From contig NZ_JAGUCN010000001.1 of NCBI RefSeq assembly GCF_018271975.1, forward strand, positions 434,001-498,000: a DNA stretch of 64,000 nt, given 5' to 3'. The first letter of the stretch is position 1, and each line of letters starts with the position of its first letter. Under the pieces are notes generated by a model, which saw only the letters and a program-made list of their open reading frames with translations, ran no database searches and had not been told where the DNA came from. The translations under genes and the position numbers were made by a program. Shown one piece after another: positions 9,900 through 18,041 of the stretch. Source of the stretch: Carboxylicivirga mesophila. Its GTDB lineage: Bacteria > Bacteroidota > Bacteroidia > Bacteroidales > Marinilabiliaceae.

Positions 9900-10880
9900 T
9901 TAGATAAGAAACTGGCCGGCAATGGTGATGGCCACAATAATAAATAAGATCAACTCCTGAATGAATCGGCGCCTGATGAGCGATAGAAATCTTCCCAAAA
10001 CGATTGATGTGCCAATGGCCCAAATGGGCATCACTTCCAGAGAATAGTATGGTGTGATAGCGGCCACGACACACAATACAATTAGCCAAATGAATATCCG
10101 GTAGTGTTTACGTGATATGATTTTGATGGCTGGCAGTATTCTGACCACCGAAAGAATTGAAACAAATACCAGAAAGATTATGAAGCCATTGTATATCTGC
10201 GAGTAAATGGTATGATTGAAAAAGGCAATGGGCGAAATAAAGTTTTCTACCACAGTTTCTAAAAACACATCTGCCTGATCGAACCAAAAATAATAGGCAA
10301 ATGAAAACAAATATGGAAGTGCCAGGCCAATGATAGATGCCATGAGACTACGAATCGTTAGGAGGCGAAGGATAAACATGATCATCCATAAGAAGGCCAT
10401 AAAATAGATGCCCTTGGCATAAAACAGCGTACCAAGGGATAGCGCGAATGACGCCTCAAAGCACCAGGTCATTGCTTTGCGCTGTCCGGCAGCCGAAAAG
10501 AGGCGTTCAATGGCTAAAATAAGGAGTGGCGTAAAAAACCATACCGGGTGTAGCTTTTGAGCCATCAGGTAGGCGCTGACCAAAAGCATGTATAGAAACC
10601 CGGGCAGATTGGTTTGTCCGTTAAACAGGTTGTATCTGTTCACCACCCTATTGACACTGAACATCATTATCAGCGCAATAAGCAGGCTGATAACGGATGC
10701 CAGTAAATGATTACTTTTCAGAACACTGATCACCAAATCCCAAAGGGGCATTGGATTATGATCGTATGGGAAACTGGGCGATTGATCAAATAAAAGGGTA
10801 TTGATCCAAAAGCCTATCAGCAGCAAAGGCATGAGGGCCAACGCGACAATGTCGTTTCTGTTGAGTGTTCTAAAAAGCAT
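9900..10880 (-). CDS. DUF6427-like polytopic membrane protein
   Basis: Integral membrane protein of 326 residues with roughly ten hydrophobic helices and short basic loops. The overall plan resembles DUF6427 proteins of Bacteroidota: a short basic N-terminus followed by alternating helices and a conserved ASFALSLGTLFYAKGIYFMAFLW segment. Function is unknown. It starts 5 bases after purD ends and its stop is 4 bases before the carbamoyltransferase start, so the three are translated from one message. The neighbourhood suggests a part in moving or modifying a glycan or lipid, but nothing in the sequence proves this. Confidence 0.7.
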   Translation of the reverse strand: MLFRTLNRNDIVALALMPLLLIGFWINTLLFDQSPSFPYDHNPMPLWDLVISVLKSNHLLASVISLLIALIMMFSVNRVVNRYNLFNGQTNLPGFLYMLLVSAYLMAQKLHPVWFFTPLLILAIERLFSAAGQRKAMTWCFEASFALSLGTLFYAKGIYFMAFLWMIMFILRLLTIRSLMASIIGLALPYLFSFAYYFWFDQADVFLETVVENFISPIAFFNHTIYSQIYNGFIIFLVFVSILSVVRILPAIKIISRKHYRIFIWLIVLCVVAAITPYYSLEVMPIWAIGTSIVLGRFLSLIRRRFIQELILFIIVAITIAGQFLI

Positions 10881-10885
10881 AAGTA

Positions 10886-12154
10886 CTATAAATCAAATCC
10901 GATATCTGAACGGAAATATTTTCCTTCGTATGAGACTGTTTGCGCGTTGGCAAAAGATTGCTTTAAGGCTTCTTCTTTAGTATTGCCATAGGCCGTCATC
11001 GCAATAACACGGCCGCCAGAGGTCACTACCTGCCCATCCGCATCTGCTGTTCCGGCATGGAAAACCAGACCTTCTGTAATCTTCTCAAGTCCACTTATTT
11101 CTTTGCCTTTTTCATAGGCTTCAGGGTAACCACCTGAAACGCACATTACCGTAGTTGCAAAGCGCTCGTCTACTTCAACGGTTTTCTTACGCAACTCACC
11201 CGCTGCAACCGCCTCAAATAAGTCAACTAGATCTGTTTTAATACGTGGGATCACAACCTCTGTCTCCGGATCGCCCATGCGTACATTGTACTCAATCACA
11301 TATGGTTCACCTTCAACGCTCATTAAACCGATAAATACAAAACCTTTATAAGGGATGTTATCATTTGCTAAACCATCAATTGTTGGCTTGACAATGCGAT
11401 CGTGAACTTTTTTCATGAATACATCATCGGCAAATGGAACCGGTGAGATAGCACCCATACCACCTGTGTTAAGGCCTGTATCGCCTTCTCCAATACGTTT
11501 GTAGTCTTTGGCCTCGGGTAAAACCACATAGCCATGTCCATCGGTTAATACAAACACCGATAGCTCTATACCACTCAGGAATTCCTCAATAACAACAGTG
11601 CTGGAAGCATCACCAAACTTACCACTCAGCATTTCTTTCAACTCAGCTTCAGCTTCGGTTAGTTCATCCAAAATCAGTACGCCCTTACCTGCTGCCAAAC
11701 CATCTGCTTTAAGCACATAAGGTGCTTTTAGTGTTTTTAGGAAAGCAAGCCCTTCTTCCAGGTTATCTTGAGTGACTGACAGATAGGCGGCAGTAGGGAT
11801 ATCATGGCGCATCATAAATGCTTTGGCAAATTCTTTACTGCCTTCCAGTTTAGCACCTTCTTTACCTGGACCTATTACCGGTACATGTGCAATCTGAGGA
11901 TCGTTCAATACGAAATCCTTCACACCTCTTACTAAAGGTTCCTCGGGACCTACAACAATCAGGTTGATGTTGTTATCAATAACAAAAGCTTTGATGGCCT
12001 CAAAGTCATTAGGATTGATGTTGACATTGATGCCTACTTGTTTGGTACCTGCATTTCCAGGGGCAATAAATAATTGTGTTAGTTTTTCACTTTGTGCCAT
12101 TTTCCAAGCCAATGCGTGCTCACGTCCTCCCGAGCCTAATAGTAAAATATTCAT
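10886..12154 (-). CDS. purD: Phosphoribosylamine-glycine ligase (GAR synthetase)
   Basis: Second step of purine synthesis: ATP + 5-phosphoribosylamine + glycine to GAR, cytosolic. The 422-residue length is normal. Order: N-terminal domain (LLLGSGGREHALAWK, then VVGPEEPLVRGV and GPGKEGAKLEGSK), ATP-grasp (YVLKADGLAAGKGV, VVIEEFLSGIELSVF, NTGGMGAISP, EYNVRMGDPETE) and the C-terminal domain (VMCVSGGYPEAY, FHAGT). All expected nucleotide and metal motifs are present. It sits inside a run of glycan-related genes, 97 bases after the deacetylase and 5 bases before the DUF6427-like gene, which is an unusual setting for purD. Confidence 0.97.
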   Translation of the reverse strand: MNILLLGSGGREHALAWKMAQSEKLTQLFIAPGNAGTKQVGINVNINPNDFEAIKAFVIDNNINLIVVGPEEPLVRGVKDFVLNDPQIAHVPVIGPGKEGAKLEGSKEFAKAFMMRHDIPTAAYLSVTQDNLEEGLAFLKTLKAPYVLKADGLAAGKGVLILDELTEAEAELKEMLSGKFGDASSTVVIEEFLSGIELSVFVLTDGHGYVVLPEAKDYKRIGEGDTGLNTGGMGAISPVPFADDVFMKKVHDRIVKPTIDGLANDNIPYKGFVFIGLMSVEGEPYVIEYNVRMGDPETEVVIPRIKTDLVDLFEAVAAGELRKKTVEVDERFATTVMCVSGGYPEAYEKGKEISGLEKITEGLVFHAGTADADGQVVTSGGRVIAMTAYGNTKEEALKQSFANAQTVSYEGKYFRSDIGFDL

Positions 12155-12251
12155 GTTCTAGGTATTAATATCAGCCTACCGAAACAAGATGGTTTCAATA
12201 ATCTGGTTATTGTATTAATGTTTTATCAATTCAAAAAATGCGTGTTCAACG

Positions 12252-12872
12252 TCACATTTCCAGTGGTTCAAACTGGTAGCCCTGTTCTAACAATTGATCC
12301 AAAGCAGCAGGAAGCGCATAATGCATCCGTTTCCAGGCTTTTTTCGAATCATGAAAAAGCAGTATAGAGCCATCGCGCACATGATTCATCACATTGGCCA
12401 GTACTTCATGCTGACTTAGGCGATTGTCATAGTCCATTGACAGAACATCCCACATGACGATGTGCTTAAACTGCTCCTTGAGTGCCCGCATATACCATGG
12501 ATACAATTGTCCGTGCGGAGGCCGAAACAACCTGCCAGGTATATGTGGTTTGGCTTTTTCAATATTGTCAAAATAGGCCTCGCGCGAACATCTCCACGCA
12601 GGCAAATGGTTATAGGCATGGTTACCCACGCTATGCCCTTTCTTTAAAAGTTCAGCCAGCAACCCTTCGTTTTTATGTGCATTTTCGCCTACACAAAAAA
12701 ACGTGGCCTTGAGCTGATATTGCTCCAGTAACTGCATCACCCAGGTCGTTTCCTTTTCAACTGGCCCATCATCAAAGGTGAGGTAAAGTGTTTTACCTAC
12801 ACCTTTCTGCCGCCACAATGTGTGGGGGAACAAGGCCCTGAGTGCAGCTGGTGGCTGAACTTTCCAACTCAT
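12252..12872 (-). CDS. Polysaccharide deacetylase (NodB domain)
   Basis: Carbohydrate esterase family 4-type enzyme removing N- or O-acetyl groups from a glycan, 206 residues. Motifs in order: TFDDGP (32-37, catalytic base and metal Asp), a HAYNH metal-ligand pair, RPPHG, the MWDVLSMDYD motif and LLFHD with the catalytic His. No signal peptide is seen, so it may act in the cytoplasm or be exported otherwise; most secreted NodB proteins carry a leader. It starts 3 bases after the DUF2723 gene ends, so it is co-transcribed and probably acts on the same or a related glycan. Confidence 0.92.
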   Translation of the reverse strand: MSWKVQPPAALRALFPHTLWRQKGVGKTLYLTFDDGPVEKETTWVMQLLEQYQLKATFFCVGENAHKNEGLLAELLKKGHSVGNHAYNHLPAWRCSREAYFDNIEKAKPHIPGRLFRPPHGQLYPWYMRALKEQFKHIVMWDVLSMDYDNRLSQHEVLANVMNHVRDGSILLFHDSKKAWKRMHYALPAALDQLLEQGYQFEPLEM

Positions 12873-12875
12873 GTT

Positions 12876-15800
12876 TTACTCGTTGAAGAAGCCCATGCGT
12901 TGCATGTTTTTCTCATAATCTTTCTCCAGGAACTTCATTAAGTCCTCTCTGTTATATCGTTGAGCCATCTTCACTACTTCCATATAAATAGCCATTGCCG
13001 TCTCTGGTTCTCTTCCGGCTGTTGCGCGCTTGAATGATGGCAATGAGTTGAAGTATTCCAATTCTTTTAGGCGGTCATTTGCCAATGATGTCAATATCTC
13101 ATCACCTTTTTCAAATTCACCAATGCGGAAGTAACCTTCTGCCAAAAAGATGCTGAAATAATTGTGAGGCACACGCTCGGCACTTAATACTTCCATGCTT
13201 TTATCCAGAATGTTTCTGGCCTTGTCGTTCTGGCCTTCATCAATAAGTGAAGTAGCCAGTCGCGACAGGTTATTACGGATATTGGTAGCCATTCGCAGAT
13301 GGTTCTCATCCAGGTATACATTTGGATTTTCGAAACCACCCCACTTGAAGTCTTCCATCACATGCTGATACATGCGCTCAGTGTCAACGCGGCCATATTG
13401 TCCATCGGTATTCACTGTTTTGATAGGTACTACCTGATAGGCAAAACCTTCGAGCTGGAAATAATCCTGCAAGCTAACATAGTTGTCGGAACCCACTGTG
13501 ACAGCAAAGTAGATGGGGCGTTCCCAATCGTTATTGGCCAAAAGGTCCAGTATCATTAATTCATTCTTCAGAATCATGTCCTTCTGAAGGTTGATGTCTA
13601 GATCCGGAGTGATTAAGTGTGCAGCATCTTCAGATACTATGCCTCTTTGCAGCACCTTTAAACTGTCTGCAGGTAACTTAAATTGTTTAGAGGGCAGGTA
13701 TTCAAGGTATCCTGCATATTCCGGTACTTGCTTGGTTTTAGGATTATCGCTGGCCACAAACTTAATGGCCTCTTTCAAATCAACTGAACCCTTGATGCGA
13801 TCCAACAGGTACACCACATCACGACTACCGGTTACATATTGATCATGTTCCAGTGAGAATGGCAGCGGATCCGATTCATAGGCTTTGCGCTTCATCTGGT
13901 CGATGTACCATTCGGTTTGCAGGTAACTCAGGTTACATACGCGTACATCCGTTCTGATGCCTTCCACTTCCTGGGCGTACCATAATGGGAAGGTGTCGTT
14001 ATCACCATTGGTAAATAATATGGAGTTGGGAGCACAGCTATTGAGGTAGTTATGTGCTAAATCGCGTGCAACATATCGTTCTGAGCGGTTGTGATCATCC
14101 CAGTTTTCGTTAGCCATAATGCCTGGTACCAATACCAATGACAAACCTGTTGCCAAACTGGCAGCTACCGAACCCGGCATGAATCGCTTGATGCCATTGA
14201 CAATAGCCAATACTCCCAAGCCAATCCAGATGGCAAATGCATAGAAAGAGCCGGCATAGGCGTAATCACGTTCACGAGGCTGCAGGGGAGTTTGATTAAG
14301 GTATAGTACAATGGCCAGTCCGGTTAAGAAGAATAGCAGCATCACTATCCAAAAACCTTGCTTGCCGTTTTTGCCGGCGTTATACTGGAAGAATAGCCCA
14401 GCTAAACCAAGAATCAGCGGTAGCATGTAATATTTGTTGCGGGCCGGGTTGTTTTTGTAGGTGTCTGGCAGAAGTTCTTCATCCCCAAGACGAGATTCAT
14501 CCAGAAATTTGATACCCGTTATCCAGTTCCCTTTATGTATTTCGCCATTACCCTGAATGTCGTTTTGACGACCAGAGAAGTTCCACATGAAGTAGCGGAA
14601 ATACATGTGATTAACCTGGTAATTGACAAAAAACTTAAAGTTTTCCCACATGGTAGGGACCATCAAGGTACTTGGGCGACCTGTTTCATCCTCAATCGTT
14701 ACACGCTTACCCTTCAGGTTAGTCCATTTTTGATATTCATTTATATGACGGCCTTCGCGGCTATACATACGTGGGAACAAGGTTGTGGTGCGATCATCAA
14801 ATTCATATTTAGGACGGTGATCCACTGTTTTGTATTCGTCGTCTTTTTTAATGCGAACAGGGGCTCCCTTTTGATTACGCATTGCTTCGCGGTCGAGTGG
14901 TGAGTTGTAGTTCTGTCCGAAAAATAACGGGCGATCGCCATATTGCTCACGGTTCAGGTACGACATCAACGAGAATACATCTTCAGGTGAGTTCTGATCC
15001 ATCGGTGGATTGGCAAATGAGCGAATTACAATCATGGCAAATGATGAGTAGCCAATCATGATAACAGTAACAGCCAGTATTATTGTGTTGGCAATCACCA
15101 TTTTCTTTTTGTAGGTGATTAGAATGCCAGCTATGAGCGCAATTACCAAAAGAATCATGTAAAAGATGGCTCCGGTGTTAAATGGTAGCCCGAAACCGTT
15201 AACAAAAGCTAGCTCAAACCAACTCGCTACTTTAACAACGCCTGGTATAATACCATATAAAATGCCGCCAAGGATAACCGCTGACAGTGCCAGTGCTTTG
15301 ATGGTATTATTACGGTTGACTTCAAACATCTTGAAGTAATACACCATAACAATAGCAGGAATAGCCAACAGGTTCAAAAGGTGAACACCGATGGAAAGTC
15401 CCATCAGGTAGGCAATTAGTATCAACCAGCGGTTTGAATAGGGCTGCCCGGCCACATTTTCCCATTTAAGAATAGCCCAAAATACCACAGCCGTAAATAG
15501 TGATGACATGGCGTAAACTTCGCCTTCAACAGCTGAGAACCAGAAGGTATCCGAAAAAGTATAGGCCAAAGCACCTACCAAACCGGCACCCATTACTGAC
15601 CAAGTGCGCCAGATAGGCGGCTCTTCTTCAGTGATAAATATTTTTTTGGCTAAATGCGTAATGGTCCAAAACAGAAACATGATAGTTAATGCACTGGCCA
15701 GGGCCGACATCATGTTAATCATAAAAGCAACAGAACCTGTATCAGGGGCGAATAAAGAGAAGAAACGACCCACTATCATAAAAAATGGTGCCCCGGGAGG

Positions 15801-15950
15801 GTGTCCCACCAATAGTTTGTAGGATGTTGAAATGAATTCGCCACAATCCCAAAAAGAGGCTGTGGGTTCAATGGTCATGGTATAAACGGTGGCAGAAATA
15901 AAAAAAGTGAGCCAGCCGAGTATCAGATTTAAACGCGTATATTGCTTCAT
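12876..15950 (-). CDS. DUF2723 GT-C-like glycosyltransferase with TPR-like tail
   Basis: Large membrane protein of the DUF2723 family (PF11028-like). The diagnostic segment SFWDCGEFI occupies residues 33-40, right after the first helix, with acidic residues where GT-C transferases such as protein O-mannosyltransferases bind lipid-linked sugar; GHPPGAPFF follows. About a dozen membrane helices span residues 1-630; NGDNDTFPLWYAQEVEGIRTDVRV starts the soluble part, which ends in helical repeats (870-1010). Probably transfers a sugar from a polyprenyl donor to an extracytoplasmic acceptor (inference from fold). First gene of the minus-strand run to 8246; a second DUF2723 protein lies 2.1 kb upstream. 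Confidence 0.9.
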   Translation of the reverse strand: MKQYTRLNLILGWLTFFISATVYTMTIEPTASFWDCGEFISTSYKLLVGHPPGAPFFMIVGRFFSLFAPDTGSVAFMINMMSALASALTIMFLFWTITHLAKKIFITEEEPPIWRTWSVMGAGLVGALAYTFSDTFWFSAVEGEVYAMSSLFTAVVFWAILKWENVAGQPYSNRWLILIAYLMGLSIGVHLLNLLAIPAIVMVYYFKMFEVNRNNTIKALALSAVILGGILYGIIPGVVKVASWFELAFVNGFGLPFNTGAIFYMILLVIALIAGILITYKKKMVIANTIILAVTVIMIGYSSFAMIVIRSFANPPMDQNSPEDVFSLMSYLNREQYGDRPLFFGQNYNSPLDREAMRNQKGAPVRIKKDDEYKTVDHRPKYEFDDRTTTLFPRMYSREGRHINEYQKWTNLKGKRVTIEDETGRPSTLMVPTMWENFKFFVNYQVNHMYFRYFMWNFSGRQNDIQGNGEIHKGNWITGIKFLDESRLGDEELLPDTYKNNPARNKYYMLPLILGLAGLFFQYNAGKNGKQGFWIVMLLFFLTGLAIVLYLNQTPLQPRERDYAYAGSFYAFAIWIGLGVLAIVNGIKRFMPGSVAASLATGLSLVLVPGIMANENWDDHNRSERYVARDLAHNYLNSCAPNSILFTNGDNDTFPLWYAQEVEGIRTDVRVCNLSYLQTEWYIDQMKRKAYESDPLPFSLEHDQYVTGSRDVVYLLDRIKGSVDLKEAIKFVASDNPKTKQVPEYAGYLEYLPSKQFKLPADSLKVLQRGIVSEDAAHLITPDLDINLQKDMILKNELMILDLLANNDWERPIYFAVTVGSDNYVSLQDYFQLEGFAYQVVPIKTVNTDGQYGRVDTERMYQHVMEDFKWGGFENPNVYLDENHLRMATNIRNNLSRLATSLIDEGQNDKARNILDKSMEVLSAERVPHNYFSIFLAEGYFRIGEFEKGDEILTSLANDRLKELEYFNSLPSFKRATAGREPETAMAIYMEVVKMAQRYNREDLMKFLEKDYEKNMQRMGFFNE

Positions 15951-16020
15951 AATTACTTAATTTCAGTACAATAGAGTCTGTTGATAGATGCCCTTCCGAG
16001 CCTTTCTTTTAGACAAGTTC

Positions 16021-16028
16021 CAAAAATA
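16021..16028 (-). promoter_or_regulatory. Candidate -7 box for the DUF2723-deacetylase-purD-carbamoyltransferase run
   Basis: The minus strand 16028-16021 reads TATTTTTG, matching TAnnTTTG, 70 bases before the ATG at 15950. The -33 region is A-rich without a clear TTTG, so support rests on the -7 box and position in a divergent intergenic gap. Confidence 0.45.
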
Positions 16029-16123
16029 CAATTTTTTGTTTGTTTGACCTTTACATTATCTGCAATATTGGTAGCTGACAATGCTTTAATAAAATCTTTT
16101 AACTTTATAGAAAATCATTTCCA

Positions 16124-16639
16124 ATGAAGCTGAAATATTGTTTAATGTTGTTAATCATGACTCTATTGTGTACTAACGCCATTGATGCACAAAATAATGA
16201 AGTGAAAAAGCAACTGAAATTGTATAGGGCGAGTGGCGTAGAGCAAAAGATAGATGTGAGTGAGGTGGAGCTTGAAGAAGTGGTGACCTCGGCACGCTAT
16301 TATTTGGGTGTAAAGCACCGGATGGGCGGAACTGATCATAAAGGATTGGATTGCTCCGGACTCGTTTATGTTAGTTTTAAGAAGCATGGGGTAAAACTAC
16401 CTCGCTCTTCAGAAGAACAAGGTCGGTATGGTAAACAGGTGCATGCGGTGAGTCGCCTGAAACGAGGCGATTTAGTGTTTTTTCATATGGATTGGAGTAA
16501 AAAACTGGTCAACCATGTGGGTATTTACCTGGGTGATGATGAGTTTATCCATGTTTCATCTTCGAAAGGATGTATTATATCCAACCTGCGCGATAAGCAT
16601 TGGAAGAAGGGCTTTTTGTTTGGGACCAGATTGTGGTGA
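16124..16639 (+). CDS. NlpC/P60 family cysteine peptidase (C40), secreted
   Basis: Cell-wall endopeptidase cleaving stem peptides, 171 residues. The signal peptide ends near residue 22 (NAIDAQ). Catalytic residues: Cys77 in GLDCSGLV, His131 in NHVGIYLGDD and His143 in FIHVSSSKG. The RGDLVFFHMDW segment before the catalytic His is typical. Single-domain form without an SH3 region. It is transcribed away from the DUF2723 gene and converges on the NTF2-like gene, with a shared hairpin between them. Confidence 0.92.
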   Translation: MKLKYCLMLLIMTLLCTNAIDAQNNEVKKQLKLYRASGVEQKIDVSEVELEEVVTSARYYLGVKHRMGGTDHKGLDCSGLVYVSFKKHGVKLPRSSEEQGRYGKQVHAVSRLKRGDLVFFHMDWSKKLVNHVGIYLGDDEFIHVSSSKGCIISNLRDKHWKKGFLFGTRLW

Positions 16640-16640
16640 A

Positions 16641-16667
16641 AAAAAAGCACCCAATGGGTGCCTTTAA
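16641..16667. terminator. Bidirectional terminator hairpin between convergent genes
   Basis: A run of A, then GCACCC (647-652), a 3-nt loop and GGGTGC (656-661), then CCTTTA. The 6-bp stem has an A-tract on one side and a short T-tract on the other, and lies in the 45-bp gap between two convergent stops. Confidence 0.6.
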
Positions 16668-16684
16668 AATCCAGATAAATAAGA

Positions 16685-17128
16685 TTAAAAGTGACTGGTA
16701 TGCCCATGAAGGATAACCCAGCCACCTTTTTTGTTTTCCATCAGCAGGGTTGATATCCATTTTGATTCAAATGGTTCTTGCTCCTTCATTTTTACTTTTT
16801 CGGTACCGGTCCAGATGCACAGTGCTTTGTATTTCCCAATTTCTTTAACAGTCAGTTTGTTTTCGGTAACTTCTTGCGACTCTACCTTGTTCAGAAAATC
16901 GGTATACATGTCTTTAAAGGCCATAAAATCATATTGATGGCCATCGGCAATGAAGGTGAATGAAGGCGACTGATCCCAGTAAGATAAGGTCTTGTCGACA
17001 TCTTTGTCCAGCCCGGCCTGGATCATGTCTTCAATGGTTTGTTTAATTTCTTGTTCGGCACTTTGCGCATATGCTACATGCAGGCCCCAGCCTATGAGCA
17101 GGGTGGTGACTAATAAAATACGTTTCAT
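16685..17128 (-). CDS. Secreted NTF2-like/SnoaL (DUF4440-type) protein
   Basis: A 147-residue exported protein. Signal peptide about 1-22 (LHVAYAQS). The rest follows the NTF2-like cone fold of DUF4440/SnoaL proteins: IKQTIEDMIQAGLDKDVDKTLSYW at the start, FMAFKDMYTDFL in the middle, WISTLLMENKKGGWVILHGHTSHF at the end. Such proteins are often small-molecule binders; no catalytic set can be assigned. Its promoter (17157-17189) is abutted by the palindrome array, so it is the best candidate for a gene controlled by that array. Confidence 0.82.
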   Translation of the reverse strand: MKRILLVTTLLIGWGLHVAYAQSAEQEIKQTIEDMIQAGLDKDVDKTLSYWDQSPSFTFIADGHQYDFMAFKDMYTDFLNKVESQEVTENKLTVKEIGKYKALCIWTGTEKVKMKEQEPFESKWISTLLMENKKGGWVILHGHTSHF

Positions 17129-17156
17129 AGTATCATTTTTTTAGGGTGTGAAAAGG

Positions 17157-17189
17157 CAAAGGTAGTATGGTTTGAAGTCTGATGTCAAG
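17157..17189 (-). promoter_or_regulatory. Promoter of the NTF2-like gene
   Basis: On the minus strand CTTG (17189-17186) and TACCTTTG (17164-17157) are separated by 21 bp, fitting the Bacteroidota -33/-7 arrangement. The expected start site is about 20 bases before the ATG at 17128. Confidence 0.6.
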
Positions 17190-17198
17190 CACAGCTAT

Positions 17199-17490
17199 AT
17201 GCAGCGTGTATCAGTTTCAGGTTATTAAAATAGTCGATACACCGTGTATTTTACCATTTTTCTGTCTGGTGGACCCGATACACCGTGTATTTGCGTGTTT
17301 TAGTATTAAAATGGCCGGATACAAGTTGTATCGGGCCCGCTGAGTGTCAAAAAGTCAAAATACACCGTGTATTTGCTTCGCCAAGTATAAAAATGCAAAG
17401 TACACCGTGTATTTGGCTCAACAAGCTCCAAGTAGCAAAAATACACCGTGTATCGACGTTTTTTTAATTTTGGCTCGATACATCGTGTAT
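17199..17490. repeat. Array of eight regularly spaced 13-bp palindromes (ATACACCGTGTAT)
   Basis: Copies begin at 17199, 17237, 17278, 17319, 17360, 17400, 17441 and 17478; start-to-start steps are 38, 41, 41, 41, 40, 41 and 37 bp. The consensus is a perfect inverted repeat of ATACAC around a central C. Four copies are perfect (17237, 17278, 17360, 17441); 17400 differs at the first base; 17478 has one change; 17199 has two. The copy at 17319 reads ATACAAGTTGTAT: changed on both arms, yet still a perfect palindrome. The intervening sequences, mostly 28 bp, are unrelated. The array lies 10 bp upstream of the NTF2-like promoter. Best read as a cluster of protein-binding sites on one DNA face. 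Confidence 0.85.
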
Positions 17491-17634
17491 CGGGAAAAGT
17501 TAAAAGCGCGTGGATATATTATCTACTTCAATATTATAAAGTAATTGTGCTCCTTGGTTTTTTAGTTATAAGATATGCAAAGGAAAACAAGCAGTCTGAA
17601 TAGAATGTTTTTAAGGTGTCTTTTGGTGACTCTA
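17491..17634. other. Intergenic, nothing recognised
   Basis: A/T-rich spacer between the palindrome array and the small hypothetical gene. No ORF, hairpin or promoter stands out. Confidence 0.5.
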
Positions 17635-18012
17635 CTAGAAGTCATAAACGTCAAATTCTTTACATGATACTAATCTTCGTCTCTTTATATAGACATCAAT
17701 ATATCTAATTTGTTCGTTCTCTTGCGTGTTTGAAGTTTCAACTTTTTTGTAGTGATTGTCTCCAAACTTAAAGAATACAGTAAACAGAAATCGATATATT
17801 TCTAAAAAGGAGTTGAGTGGGACCCCATATCTTAGTTTTTCTTTTATTGTTAAATTACTTATTTCAATGACTTTAAATCCTTTTGTTTTGTAAAAGTCAG
17901 TTATAATTTTTCTAAGCTGTTTTTCACCAATAAACCTATAGTATAATTGAACTAAGAATAAGGTTCCTAAAAGTCCTATAATAATGTACGGTTCAATTTG
18001 ATTAAGAGTCAT
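17635..18012 (-). CDS. Small membrane-anchored hypothetical protein, 125 aa
   Basis: One N-terminal transmembrane helix (about residues 8-26, IEPYIIIGLLGTLFLVQLYY), then a basic cytoplasmic part ending in a segment of alternating charged and aromatic residues (IRYIDVYIKRRRLVSCKEFDVYDF). No family recognised. Base composition is lower in G+C than in the flanking DUF2723 gene, which may mean a different origin. It starts 29 bases after that gene ends on the same strand and could be co-transcribed. Confidence 0.6.
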   Translation of the reverse strand: MTLNQIEPYIIIGLLGTLFLVQLYYRFIGEKQLRKIITDFYKTKGFKVIEISNLTIKEKLRYGVPLNSFLEIYRFLFTVFFKFGDNHYKKVETSNTQENEQIRYIDVYIKRRRLVSCKEFDVYDF

Positions 18013-18041
18013 TGCGATTAAATGTGTTTTTTATTACTAGC

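Noticed and set aside
17199-17490. CRISPR array
   Set aside because: Spacing is regular, but the repeat is only 13 bp, well below known CRISPR repeats, copies at both ends and in the centre vary, intervals run from 24 to 28 bp, and there are no cas genes.
17285-17544. Repeat-encoded peptides in two frames (60 and 66 codons)
   Set aside because: They arise from the palindromes; both frames carry the same repeated words, and there is no start context or family match.
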